Source of the DNA: Cunninghamia lanceolata
Lineage: Eukaryota > Streptophyta > Pinopsida > Cupressales > Cupressaceae
DNA length: 64,000 nt
Direction of reading: 5' to 3'
Assembly: GCA_027924645.1 (NCBI GenBank)
Contig: BSBN01000888.1
Location: forward strand, 18,859,001-18,923,000
This document shows, piece after piece, positions 34,744-47,798 of this stretch; position 1 is the stretch's first letter; the number at the start of each line of letters is the position of its first letter. The notes under the pieces are model-generated. The model worked only from the letters and a program-made list of their open reading frames with translations. It was not told the DNA's origin and did not search any database. Both the position numbers and the translations under genes were made by a program.

Positions 34744-35800
34744 ATTTGACACAAGTATATATACATACATGTTGAATTTGTAATAATTTTAAGCAGGCAT
34801 TTTTAATGAACATATATCAAATAAATTGTAATATTTTAACAATTAAATTGTTTGGTTTAGATGATGGCAATAGGGACATTGACATCTTTTGATAGATTTT
34901 GTTTTGTGTCAATACCTATGCAAGTCATCCACCCATTTGGGGTATTTTGATTGATTTTTTAAACATATATTAAATAATTTTAACTTGATTATAATTTGTA
35001 ATTTAGTCATGAACATGTGTTAAATATTTATGTTGGTTCATTGAATTCATCTGAATTCCACATCAAATCTGCCATAGGGTGTGTTGAGTGCTACTCTATT
35101 TTCAGGTGTCTCGCATCAGCCACTCATATGCATACTATTTTAAAATACTATACTTAGAATTTGTATTTTGAATTCACTATATCAAACATGCATGTACTTA
35201 TATTAAAAATATATGTCTATGTAGGTTGACACAACCATGAGGATGGGTATTGAACACCTGAATGATCCAAGCCAATTTTAGGAGTTAGATGCATTTTAGA
35301 TTGTTTAAAAAAAATTCTATAACCTAATTTGTACACATGTACTTTATTGGACCTTGTAGGACCTTGTTACTGACACTTTTCATCCTGTTGATGTCATACC
35401 ACCTACAACAACACATGTAGAGGAGGATGATAGAGGAGATGAGCAACCTCATATAGTAATTTAAAATTTTGATTTATTTAAAGTCAATTATATTATACAT
35501 TGTGAATGACTTGAAGTAAATTTCAATTTAATATATGTTCATTTATTAAATTCTTTTTCTTCTATAACAAGACATAGGTCCTGTACCAAATCATGAAGAG
35601 TAGGTTGTCAAAGGAGATGAGCAACCTCATACAATAATTTTTATGATTTTATAAATTAAATTTAATTAAGTCATTTTTAAACATTTTAAATCTGATTTCG
35701 AGTTTCTTTCTCTTGTATAGACTAGTTCAGATCATCCTAGTCCATGTGGAGTGAAGAAGTCTATTGATTTTAGTACATTTCATGTTTTAGTATGTCCCAT
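34744..35800 (+). pseudogene. Decayed protein-coding region, unidentified (right part)
   Basis: Short exon-like open stretches separated by AT-rich, intron-like DNA: MMAIGTLTSFDRFCFVSIPM at 34861, VDTTMRMGIEHLNDPSQF near 35226, an acidic stretch (TTHVEEDDRGDEQPH) near 35405, and SSDHPSPCGVKKSIDF near 35724. They are in the same orientation as the region left of the inserted element and may be one broken gene. Family not recognised. Confidence 0.3.
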
Positions 35801-37894
35801 GGACTCTATATATATATGTTTCAATACATTACATCTACTCTTTATACATGTTTCGAGATTTCATGGACTCTATATGTACATGTTTCAGTATTTCAATATT
35901 TCATGGACTAGATCTATATATATTTTTTAGTATTTTTAGTAATTTACACATGTACATTTATGCATTTTAACTTGAACAGATTAGTTATCCTCATGAGACC
36001 ATATTTTATCAAATGTAAATTTCAATATTTTCATACATTATAAATTAGGAGTTAAAAAACAATTTGACACTTATGTTATCTAAGGTCACCACCTTATTCA
36101 TTCGCAATAAGGTTCTTATAGTTAGATTTATGAAATTCAATTACTTATAGTACTGATTAAAAATATAAAATATTCACAAGTTTGCAAAAACATAAGCATT
36201 TGAAATGTTATCTACTTTACATTTAATTCATAGTCAAAACATTTGATAGTATTAGAATAGGATAAGGAAATTATACAAATATGAAGCACATTATATATCA
36301 TTATTTTGATGCTATACATATAATATTTTTAATATATAATCATTAATATGGCATGCATTAATGTAACATATATGTCCAAGTATGTAAACCATTCATTAGA
36401 ACAAAATGTTAGAAATGAAGATGCAAACCACCTAACATAAATCTGATTTAAACCTTATTTATGTCCTCCAAACAATGTAGAATCAATGGAGATTGCAATA
36501 GAAATTAAAAAAAAAACCACTACACAGAAATAACATGCATTATGAACTAAACACATAGCACAATATGTAACATGGATAAAACCATTTTGGGAAAAAAACT
36601 CCACCAAGAAAAGAGGCTCCAAGTTGTATTATTCTCAAATATGAGATTACAATACATGCACTTCCTCTCATTCTTCTGTCTTCAATCTAGTGGTGCTTGT
36701 TATTCTCAACTCTACTAAAAAATGTAGTACAAATATCCTTACTAAAGTGGGTTGCCTTCTAGGGAAAGAGAACTGATATAATATAAACCATTAGATCTAT
36801 GACCTAATCATGAATGGTCTATATTTATAATGATAAAATATAAATAGCAGATGAATTAGCATCAGGGACCAGATATAAACATACGACTAAAACAAAATCA
36901 TTCCTGATGAAACCTTTCATCCCTTATTGGTGATTTGCAAACAATATTAGGACTAATTAATTACATAGGATTTACAAGGTTGTGTTGTGATGTTCACAAC
37001 ATGCCCCATTTTACCTAGAAGTAAAATGAGGACCCTGTGTTTTCTTTTGATTTTCTGTGGGTTGGTTTGGTTTGTGGGGTGGTATATGAAAAATATCCTG
37101 GGTACTTGAAACTCAAAATGGACAGTGCATTTGGGAGAATAATTATGGTCAGTGAAGTAAGCTTGAAAATGAACTAGGGTTGCCTTTTGAATGGATTGAA
37201 AAATCCTTTTATTTTGAATGTTATGCAATTTTTGTGAAAATTCAATAGTTGAGTGGATCTGTATGTTGTGTGCAATTTTGTTTGCACATATATCGAATTC
37301 ATGGTTTTATGTTCATCGGGTCTTAATATACATTGAGGTTTTATTCACTTTTTTGCATTTGTATCTTAAGTATCAAAACAAAATATACATACCCGAACCC
37401 GACAACCTTTTAGGGTACATTTCACAAAAGTTGAGATCCAAAATTGAATGCAAAATGTTTGTATTTGTTATACAATTTCAATGTATGTATACTTAGACCC
37501 GAAGACAAATTAAATCGAACCTAGAGAACATAAGTAAAATGATATGCATATTTGTATGCATAAAGGTTTGTATTTAATATTTAGATACATAGTCAGATGC
37601 AAAACAAAGGTTGAACATTGTGGACCTCTGTGAGATCTGTAGTTGTATAAAGGAAATCTATGTAATATAAACATAGAGGATACAAAACCAGACTTCAGAA
37701 TAAATTCAAACATTATGAAATATAGGTGGGGCCCGCATGGGTATAGCAAAGAATTTATGCGAAAACACATCCATAAGATATATAGAGGAGCAAATACAAT
37801 CTCAGATTTCAAGTAAAGTTAAATCAAGAGTAAAGTCCATTGATACATAAACAAAAGAGAAAAGAAAGTCAAAGGTCAAACATTCTTTTTATGT

Positions 37895-38115
37895 ACGGCA
37901 GTGTGTATGTATCCGAGATGCAAAAGGTAATATAGATGGTTTATATACAAAGTTGGAAATAAAAACAATTCAATTCAATTCATGAACCAATAAGGTCTGG
38001 CAGTTTGTATGTATGGTACATTTGTATTCAATATGCAAAAGGTAATATAGTTGGTTTATATACAAATCCATAACTAAAAGTAATTCCAATTCATTGCATA
38101 GACTAATGAGGTCTG
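37895..38115. repeat. Two-copy tandem repeat, about 110-120 bp
   Basis: ATGCAAAAGGTAATATAG and its surroundings (GGTTTATATACAAA, AATTCATTGCATAGACTAAT / AATTCATGAACCAATAAG, GAGGTCTG / AAGGTCTG) occur twice in the same order. Confidence 0.7.
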
Positions 38116-40377
38116 TTTTTGTATATTTTTGTTTTTGTAATAGGTATGCAAAAGGTATACAAGGTAATATACAAGGTGAAAGCAAAGAAAATTACAAAGG
38201 CAAAGAGAACTTACAGAGCCGAATCAAATCGGTATTGGGAGGTCTCAGAGGAGAAAGGAAAGTCCAAGGTAGAGAACATCAACTAATAAGATATTTTGAA
38301 TTTTTAAAATGATTCTAAAAGCAACCTTTGTGCTAAAAAGGGAATATGCTTTTTTTAAAAAATATTTTGGTGGGCCTTTTCTTCCACCATTGATTCTGTA
38401 GAATGAAGGGGAGCCATTGGTTAGTATTTGTTGTAACTGTAGCAAAGTGGGATTCAAGTCTATATAATGATCCCTACTACTTGTATTTTGGACACATAGG
38501 AATACACGAATGCATTAAAAGTATACAAGGTATGCAAGAGAGGTGACTAGAGAATATTTCTTTGAGCATAGTTGTAGGGAAGGAATTTGCCTATTTTCTG
38601 TAGTGAGGAGTATGTGGAATGTCCTATCTCCTTTCTACATCTATAGAAAGCGTCTGTAAGTGTTGATTTTATTATTGATTCATTCAAGAGATTTTGAAGT
38701 CATAAAGATATTATAAAATTGGAATGGCTAGCATATTAATGAATATAAACATCAACTTTTTGTGTCTATTCCAGAGTGTCAGTTGCTTCAGGTATTCTTA
38801 ATGTATTATCCCTTGAAGATTGCAATTCCATATGTTGATTTCTGTAATTGCTCAAAATTTACATATGAGAATTTAACTACTTTTAGATTGATCACGATAA
38901 GTAGACTTATATGCATGAGTAACAGAGAATTGTATGTTAGTTTAATCTTGTTTCTGAACCTTATCTTTTCTCTTTTTTTACCAATGGTATAAATAATTAA
39001 CATGCACGTAGTGATCTAAAGGAGATTGTTATAGATTCAAATAAAGACTTTTTATTTGCAAAAATCTTTAATAAATTTTCATATAAATCTGAAGTATAAA
39101 GTATGTTTTCATTGAAATTCATGTAAAGCTTTGTACTAAAATGGTAAATGCATGCAAAGAATCACTAATCATAGTGTAATTTGTAGGTATTTGCAAAGAG
39201 TAAGTAAATACAGCCAATATGTGTCCTTAAAGTCACGTAAGGCCCCTTGAACATATAGTTCACAATAGACCACCAAACTTTCCAACATAGTCAAGAACTG
39301 ACTACCAGAGCCTTGAGGTTGAGAATTATCCTTGGACAATTCTCCATACCTTTGAAGATAAATTAAGTTCCTTGTAAATTTATCTCATGTTGCTTATGTG
39401 TAAAAGCATACATCAATAGTTTTTGGCACTAGAAGGAAGGCTTAATACGATTTAGGGTAGACTTTGTGTAAACTGGCTATTAGGATCATTTCAACACTTT
39501 ACAATTTGAGTTTTCTGACTACAATTATCCCTTCCTTAAGGATAATCGATCAGATATTTACAAAGAGTTGTTCCAAATTCCAAGGATGATACATGGGATC
39601 TTGTACCATTTCCTAAGGGTGAAAGCAAGAAGATGAGTCAACTTTTCATGGAAGTCTCATGGGAAAGAAAAACCTAATGGAAATGGACACATTCTTTGAA
39701 AATAATGGGCACCCCATTAGGAATGGTGACTTGAGCCTAAACAGGAGCTCGTTATGTAACGGACTCCTATTGAGGATCAGGATCACAAAGATAAATGATC
39801 TCTCATTGCATACAGGCTCTTATATATGGAATGGGTTCCCATTTTATAAGTAGTTACCTATTAACAAAAAGTATTTATTTATTTGTATAGTGGCTATGAG
39901 TTCACTCTTAATAGTTTATGTTGAAAATCAAGGTGAAATTGCTGCTATAAAAATTTATTTATATGTGTTGAAATCTGAAAATTAGATTAACGAGTTTCAA
40001 TTTCATGTGTATGTGATTAGCACATTCAATCAATGTAGTAATGAAGGAAATTAATCAAGGAAGTTGACACAAAATTTACATGGAGAAACCCTTAATAAAA
40101 AACTCTACACCAAAAGAGATATTATGATTGAATTAATTCTTGTAATCATGTTTACATTAACATTGAATTTTCTCTGAATTCTCGTAGGACTTCGTTACTA
40201 CTTCAATTTTAAAATATTGTCATAATTTCTACCAACCAAAGGCATCATTATATGGAAGCCATGGACTTGAAAATACAATGAATTATATCTAATAAAATGA
40301 GAATATTCCTGATGCAAAAACCAAGCTCTCCATATTGTGAATTCTAATGATGCATAGTAGAAATCACCACTTAACGA

Positions 40378-40512
40378 AAAGTCTCAAACATGGGTACCCA
40401 AGAAGTCCAAATTAAAATTAGTCAATAAAAATGCTATGTGACAACAAGGTAGAACTGAAAGTCTCGACATGGGCACCCAATAAGTCCTAATCAAACTTAG
40501 TCAACTAAAGTG
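40378..40512. repeat. Two-copy tandem repeat, about 76 bp
   Basis: GAAAAGTCTCAAACATGGGTACCCAAGAAGTCC and TGAAAGTCTCGACATGGGCACCCAATAAGTCC start about 76 bp apart, with the same following TTAGTCAA..AAA sequence. Confidence 0.7.
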
Positions 40513-40659
40513 ACCCGTCTCACACCAATGTCAGGTAAACAACATGCATTTCTTGGAATTCCCAATATAGATCGATAACAACCTATTTGTATCATGCAAA
40601 AGTCACGTAACAACTTGTAACATTGTGCAAGAGTCATGCAAAGTTGACCCTGAGTTAGA

Positions 40660-40870
40660 GTGACATGCAAGACACATGTATGAACATATAAGTACATGCA
40701 ACTAACCTACAAGTTTATGTAACTGAAATGCAACAACATGCAAGCACATGCAAGTACATGCAACTTTGATGAAACAATATGCAAGTCCATGCAAATAACA
40801 TGCAACAACATGGAAGTCTGTGCAAGTAACATGTAACAACATACAAGTCTAGGCAAGCTCATACAAGCAA
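40660..40870. repeat. Degenerate CATGCAA-rich minisatellite
   Basis: Repeated ACATGCAA(G/C)xxCATGCAA motifs, with at least ten CATGCA or close variants in about 200 bp. Period and boundaries are loose. Confidence 0.65.
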
Positions 40871-41500
40871 AACACAATTAACATGTATATCTAAATTCAA
40901 TGTTAACTCCCACAAAAGTCTCATACATAGTATATGCAACATTATCCACTTATGCAAAAAAAAAGTTAATTACGATTCCACATTGGATTCTCCTCCAAAG
41001 TGGGTATCCCTGATGGGTCCAACCTCCTAGAAGGTATCTACAACATAGAATGTAACTACAACATGTCCAAGTGAAATAATTAATAAATAATTTATCTCTC
41101 AAGTGTTTATGTGTTCAAGAACAATTTCCAAGAACTTTGGAGACACATGAAAATGGTTAGGATTTTAAAGTTAATGACAACTTATCCCAACATTCTCCCA
41201 ATTGAAAATTTCAAGGGATCAAATCATGAACAAAGATAGGTTTTATAAAATTTGGGTAAAATAGTTTGCGTAGTTGCACGAGAAAAAAGTAGGTATATTA
41301 ACGGGTTTTGGGTTAGATTATTAGGTTTAAGTTAATAATAAATTAAATTAGATAAAGTTAATTTATTATTAACGAGAAGTTTATAGGTAAATAATAAATT
41401 AGTTTTAATTTATTATTTACGAGATATGGAAAAAGTAAAGAATAATTAATTAATTAAAATTAATTAAATCTTTAGGTTAGGGTAATAATCAGGAATTTAA

Positions 41501-44500
41501 TGATGGTTAATTTTTTATGTCTATAGAACATAGTGGATACTTGAACTTATCATCATCTACTCTATGCTATAACAATTTATGTTTTGTCTCAACACATCGA
41601 GCCAACCAATACTCTATCTCCGCTTCATTACCCTTGGGTACAGAAAAAGCATACACATGTCCCACAAAAAACCTCCAAATTCAATAAAGTACGACATGAT
41701 ATATAATTCACAAAAATACATGCATGTACAAAATTATAGATTACAAACCAATGTAATGACACTAGATATTGAATTAATGTACCTTTTTGTTCAAGGTCTG
41801 AAATATTATCAGAGTCATCTAATGTAAAAAATAATTATCTTCTTCAAACGTTGTTTCATCTTGATCATGTGTTTGTATTGGTGTTAGGGATCTATGTTTC
41901 TATTTTTAAACCCATTCTATATTTTCACATGCTTCCCACTCACCTCCAACACAAAACTAAAAAAAAAAAGCAAGCTCCCTAGTCCATATAGTCCATGTGC
42001 TTGCATTTAAACTCTTATATGATTTTCACTTTTCTGATACACTAATTGTCTCACAATCATAACGAGGAAGAATGTTTATTCCTCAACTAACCAAAAGAAT
42101 CATCAAACTTTAGAGTTTTCACTTGATCATGTAGATATTTTTGCATTACACCAATCTAGAATTACATGTGTATTTTTAAAGTTTATTTCATCCACAAATT
42201 TTTTTTTCTCCTAGGATTTTTTTTGCACCTCCTCCAACTCCATCATGCTCTCCTTTACCATGCTTATCTTCAACAAAACTCCAAATATGTTGGATATTGT
42301 TTACTTTATGGGACCTACATTGCCAAGAAAATACTTAAGAATTTTTGAATTGTCCTATATGATTGTTTGACCATATGAGATGTTGTGCCATTTTCATTTC
42401 TCTTTCTTTTAAATTGTCATAAAATACTTTGAAACATTATTGCACAAGCTTTGATGAATGTAACCGGTTATCACTCAAATAGAAATGGTACTCCCTAAAA
42501 AAAGTATCATCTTATGTACTATCATATCATGTATTTATACAATATGAATAAAGACAACAACCTTTATTGAATTATAATATTGAGACTGAATCTTCTCTTG
42601 TAGGGGAGTATAGTTATTGGAAACGTCAACCAATGAAAGTATAGTTCTAATTGCAAATGTGTTTTTACATATGGAAATTTCTTCTTCAAGCCATCGAGCA
42701 TATTGAGAGTGTTTCACATATTTATACACAATCTTATTCTTCAATTTTGTGATGGATGCATGCAGACTACACTTTTGTGTGGCTAAATCACAATGCTTTC
42801 CAATTTTTCCATCCTTTAATAGATATTGAACATTGTTGAACCTCTTCACATCCACTGATTGTTGTCTAAAATCATGTGAACTACTTTCATGGATAAATTT
42901 TCCTAACAATGAAAGGTTACCACATTCATTACATTGTCTAGAAATACACACTTCTGAATAAAATAATTATCCATCAAGTGTTTAATAATATAAATTTGTT
43001 ATAAACTCCTTAATTCTTCTAGGTTGCATATTAATTCCACATTCCTACATAATTTGGTTAGTATGCAAAGTACATCATATATATATCAGAAACAACATAA
43101 TAATAATGGAATTACACAAGTTTTGTAACAAGAGATTTATTATTTACTAAATTTGACATACCAAGGTTTTCATTTCCCAAATGATCTTTGACTTATGTTA
43201 AAATTTTCTATAATTGAATCATCTAGAAAAAATATATAATTTTGTTTCAGTCATGTCTAATACATGTTTTGGATGAGGATCATAAATTTTTTATCCTTCT
43301 CTTAACTTTAAAACATCTCTATAATTAGACGATACCTTTGTATTATGATGCTGATATTTTTTAATTGAAGTCCTGATTTCATTATTTAATTTCATGTTAG
43401 ACCTTGGGAGTCTACCACTAAAAGACCATCATTGGTTAATTGGATCATCCTCAATAATTAGTCTTCTCTTTATTTCTCTTCTCAAAGTTTTAGGATTTAC
43501 ATTAAGAATCCACTTGTCTTATCATTCTCTTGCTCAAAACTAATTTATTAACAAAATTAGTTGGTATTGCTTGTTGTCTTACATTCCTATCTTTAGACCA
43601 ACAATTTTTTCTAATATAATCAAAAGCATTAGCAATTCTAGACATAAATTATTGAATTGATTTTTTTTTTTTTTGGTTTTACAAATATGCCTAATTTTTT
43701 CAGTACTCTTCACATTTTGATTAATTGTATTTCAAGTTGACTTTGAAATCCTAGAATTTTTCTATAAAAAATAGTTTTATGCAATCTTTTTGCATGGGTT
43801 GAAATTTATCTCTTAGATATCATATTATCTAATACATTTTTTTCAATTTAAAAAAATAATTGCTTATTTCACTCATACAAGACAATTCATTTTCATTTTT
43901 TATTATGGTGTTCCTAATAGTACAATTTATATCACCATTTCTTTATCCAACTTCATTTAAACAACTAATATCATTATCATTTGGTGCGATTGAAGACTTT
44001 CCTAGATTCATTTCTATAATCACCTTTCCCAAATTCTTAAACTTTTCCACATTCACCATTTCCACATTTGCATATTCTATATTCACCTCATCTATGTTGG
44101 TCTCATCAATGTTCTCTCTTCAATAGTCATCAAATTTGATGCTTTAACATTCATGATTTCTCAAATCCTCTCTCTTATCTCTTTGTCATTTTTCCACCTC
44201 TTGATGTCCTTCAATTTCTTTAGTTGTCATGAGCTTCATTTTTTTGTTTTGTTGATATTTATTTGATCTCATAATTACCAAAATATCTTTATAAAAGTGA
44301 AAAATGATCATTAATTTAATTTGAAATGGATTCCTCCATGAAATTTTTGAGGTACAAGTAGATGTAGATCCTTTGTTCAATATATCACACATGCTTGATT
44401 CCTCTAAAAAATAATTCCTTTGCTTGATTCCTCTAAAACCTAGTTCTTGTACTTGATTGCACTTGAAAAATGCTCCTTATGATTGAATCCCTTTAAAAAG

Positions 44501-45059
44501 TAAATATGATATGGCTTTTTGAAATATTATAAGAGACACATACATAACATAATTATAGAAATAGGCACTATTAAGCCATACTTATAAAACAAAAATTTGT
44601 AGAGATGTTGTCATAGTACGTTTTACTAAAAATTGAATGATAATGGATATAGTAGAAATAGGTACCCATTTCTATTTATAATGTGAACACATTACTTTGT
44701 AGAATAGGTGCATGTTTTGGAGATGGTACATGTTCCATAAAATTTTAAATTTGAAAAATATGGTTTTGCTTTGGTTTTAGGCATGGAAACCCAACCCTCA
44801 CCCCTAGAGCTACAAGTACAATGATGTGTTAACAACAAGAATAAAAACTAAATTTAGCAATATGGATAATGAATTTTTCTTTCAAAAATTTTGGACCAAA
44901 TTACAACCCATTATAGATGATAATCTCTAGTTTTCAAATATGTAACTTTTTTACTATCAGATATATTTTTTAATTTATTAATTAATTTATAAACAAAGGG
45001 GCTCATAAAATTGAAATGACATATATTACTAATTTTTAATAACTTTTGATTTCAATGTT
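41501..45059. other. AT-rich region with weak transposase-like traces
   Basis: Apart from the minus-strand fragment listed at 42535-42951 and a short same-strand coding-like stretch around 43420-43510 (VNPKTLRREIKRRLIIEDD), nothing coding is evident. A poly-T run lies near 43660. Confidence 0.35.
42535..42951 (-). pseudogene. Coding-like fragment, possibly transposase-derived
   Basis: A 138-residue open frame has balanced composition and a Cys pair near the start (CNECGN). It continues with KRFNNVQYLLKDGKIGKHCD, YARWLEEEISICKNTF and NNYTPLQEKIQSQYYNSIKV, and does not look random. Its N-terminus and any continuation are missing or decayed. The YTPLQEKIQSQYY stretch hints at a region just before a catalytic core of a DNA-transposon-type protein, but I cannot name the family. 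Confidence 0.35.
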
Positions 45060-45671
45060 TTTCGAAAAAAATTATGCCTGACCAATCTAGATAGCTATAG
45101 ACATGTGGAGCAATGACATTGATAATATTATGTCCCAAGCACTGGTATAATTGATTGATAATATTATCTGAAATTATAGCTATGAGAGATTCTATGGCAA
45201 TTCTAAGAGGCCAATTTTAGTCAGGTGTTATTACTAGTATGTCAATGTTTATGTAATAGATGCTTGAGGAGTCATTTATAGTATCAAATTTGTGATTAGA
45301 GAATTTGTAGTATCAAATTTGTTTTTAGAGAATTTGTAGATACACGGTGCTATTAAATGCTACCAAAATACTCTTGAATAATAAGATGGTGATATACTCC
45401 TATAAAGACTTGGATTGCAAGTGTGTTGTAAAATATTTCATATTTTCTAACACGTTGTGCAAGTTTTGGAATGTGGGATTTTTCTCTCAAAAGGGTTTTC
45501 CTAATGTAGATCACTATGTTATGGTTTCTTTTATTTAATTTGTTTATAAGTTTATGAATGTGTTTCTCTACATTCTATAATAATTTTGGATCTATTTTAA
45601 TGAAATTTGGATAATCCTCCTCTCCAGGTTAGTGTAGGAAATTGTTGTAGCACAACTTGCTTCATTACAAA

Positions 45672-45685
45672 TTGTATTAGAGCTT
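45672..45685 (+). other. Degenerate primer-binding site of Copia A
   Basis: TTGTATTAGAGCTT resembles the tRNA-Met site TTGGTATCAGAGCTT with a missing G and a C-to-T change. Confidence 0.6.
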
Positions 45686-45809
45686 GATCACCTCTGGTTG
45701 TAGTTATTGGGTAAAGGGCTATTTAAGCTAATCTAGTTTGAGTGGGAGCTTGTGTAGAAAGAAAAACCTTGCAATCTTTATTGTAGGAAGTAAAGATAGA
45801 AAGCACATC

Positions 45810-46600
45810 TAGGAGGACTGAGGTTGAAAATTTTTTGGGCATGAACTTTTAGATGTGGAAGTTGAAAATGGAAGATCTCTTAATAAATCATGATCTATGG
45901 TATGATAAACTCATACAAAAGTTTAGAGACCTATGAATGCTAATTTGACTACTTAATATGTTGTTATATACCATAAAGCATAAAGGGTCTAATTAGTTTA
46001 TGTCTTATAGATTATGTACTAATCAATGTCCTTGAACAACCCACCATGAATTAGTTATGGAAGAAATTTGGTGAGATATATCAAGATAAATATTTGGTGA
46101 ACAAAAAATTCCTAAGGAATCAATGTAAAGATGGCTGAAGAGAAGAGAAGAGGTGTAAAACATTGTTGTGTTGATTGTTAGACTTGTAAGATAGCCTTGT
46201 CATGGCTACTGGGAGAACTTCTATTGTTTTAAAAGTAGAGGACGCTATTAGTTCTTTGCTTTCTGAATAAATGAGTAAGGGCTCTCTAGATGCCAATGAG
46301 ACTTTAAGTGTTCATGTAAGACCTAAAGAAAGATACAAGAGGAATGATAAGTAGTGTGACATATCTCAATCCAAGTCCAATGAGAGATCAAAATCCCTTG
46401 GAAAGTCCAAGGAAATATGTTGGAAGTATGGAAAACCTAGTCACTTCCAAAAGGACTACAAAGAAGAAAAGGGAAAGAAGAAGAAGAAGTATGATTCTAA
46501 TATTGAGTTCAAGAAGGAAGATGTTGATGTGTTTATTATATCCTTGGCCACTCATGCATATAAGAATAAATGGTCAAGATTGAATAAATGCATCTTTTCT
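45810..46600 (+). pseudogene. Copia A gag, decayed
   Basis: It has the usual Copia Gag layout: WKLKMEDLL with DLWYD near 45860, LWKKFGEIYQDKYLVNKKFL near 46060, TSIVLKVEDAISSLLSE near 46215 and a zinc knuckle CWKYGKPSHFQKD(Y) near 46420, whose last Cys is Tyr. Stops and frameshifts occur throughout. The role would be particle assembly and RNA binding; inactive. Confidence 0.8.
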
Positions 46601-46639
46601 CATGACCACTAATAGGCACTAGTTTAGTACGTATGGTTG

Positions 46640-47560
46640 GTTTCTACCTAGCTAAGGGTGCTCTTTATATCAAATTAAATTTACCTACAAAAAAGACTAT
46701 GTTATGGCACCAAGGACTTGGCTATATAGGAGACAAGGGTCTATGTACAATGAAAAATAGAAAACTTATTGATGTGTTGGTCAATTGTAATCTCGATTAT
46801 AATTTCAATAAACATTGTATTTATGGTAAGAGAAACAATGTTTAGTTCTACTCAAATTATCACAAGTCATCTGATATGTTGGATATTATTCATTTTGATG
46901 TATTTCATCATCTTGATATTCCTCTAATTGCTAATTCTACATATTATTTTACATTTTATTGATTATTATATGATAAGGACATGGGTATTTTTTCTAAAGA
47001 GTAAATATGAAGTTTTAAATCATTTTAAAAAATTTAAAGAAATGGTATAGTTGTAGATTGAAAATATAAAAAAAAAAAGTTTAAGAACTAACAATGGAGG
47101 TGAGGTTTGTTCTATATAAATTTCAATAGATTCTATAATGATTACAATATTTTGAGATAGAAGACAACTCCATTTCCATTTTCTACTCAATAGAATGGAG
47201 TTACAAAAGAAATGTACAAGATGTCAATGGAAAAGTCTATGAGTGTACTTACTGGTGTTGGTCTAGAACAAAAGTTTTTGGTTGAAAATGTATCCATTTC
47301 CTTCTACCTGTTAAATAGGTCTCTTACATCAGCACTTGTGCATATGACACATATGAAGGCATTATCAGGTCATAAGCCTTCACTAGGAAATCTAATAGTT
47401 TTCGGTAGTGATGCATATGCACATGTGCCTAACTAGAAGTGAACAAAGTTAGAGAACAAGTTTGTTATGTGTATAATCATTGGACATACCTACATTATTA
47501 AAGCATACAAGCTTTGGGATCTAGTTGCATAGAAGGTTATTTATATTTGGGTGTTCTATG
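46640..47560 (+). pseudogene. Copia A pre-integrase and integrase, decayed
   Basis: MLWHQGLGYIGDKGLCTM and HCIYGKRNNV near 46700-46840 are the GAG-pre-integrase zinc-binding region. The integrase core follows: the first Asp region near 46890 (HFDVFHHLD), RTNNGGEV near 47085 (normally RTDNGGEF, so the second Asp reads Asn), and a segment near 47260-47435 ending SLGNLIVFGSDAYAHVPN. Many stops. No protease active site is visible between gag and pre-integrase. Confidence 0.8.
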
Positions 47561-47798
47561 GAAGATTGGAGATGTACATTTGTTTTGAATGCTAACACCA
47601 ATAAATAGAGATTTGTACAAGAGACATTAGGCATGAATGATGTGGTCTTAGAAGATAGACATGGATGAAGAAATCATAGAACTAAATATTAATGATACAT
47701 GGGCCTTGTAGATTCCCTAATGGAAATTAAACTATTAGATGAAAGTTGGTGTTTAAAAAGAAGATGGATTTAGATGGTAGTATTGAGAAATATAAAGC

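Larger units (their letters stand above)
35801..41500. other. AT-rich intergenic DNA, no gene recognised
   Basis: Open frames here are short, overlap on both strands and have no recognisable motifs. Parts near 40050-40150 (TTTACATGGAGAAACCCTTA) resemble Copia LTR sequence and may be an old LTR. Small local repeats are listed separately. Confidence 0.45.
45060..47798 (+). mobile_element. Copia element A, left part (LTR end, gag, integrase, start of RT)
   Basis: A decayed plus-strand Ty1/Copia element. The 5' LTR seems to end at TTACA (45669); its start is not resolved and 45060 is only a guess. Gag, zinc knuckle, pre-integrase and integrase follow in Copia order, and the sequence enters the reverse transcriptase linker (47680-47798) where element B interrupts it. 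It resumes at 63355. The AAAGC duplicated at the break shows the two parts were once joined. Confidence 0.8.

Noticed and set aside
36953..39003. Open frames of 65-100 codons on both strands
   Set aside because: AT-rich, overlapping, with no motifs, no codon bias and no start context; chance frames.
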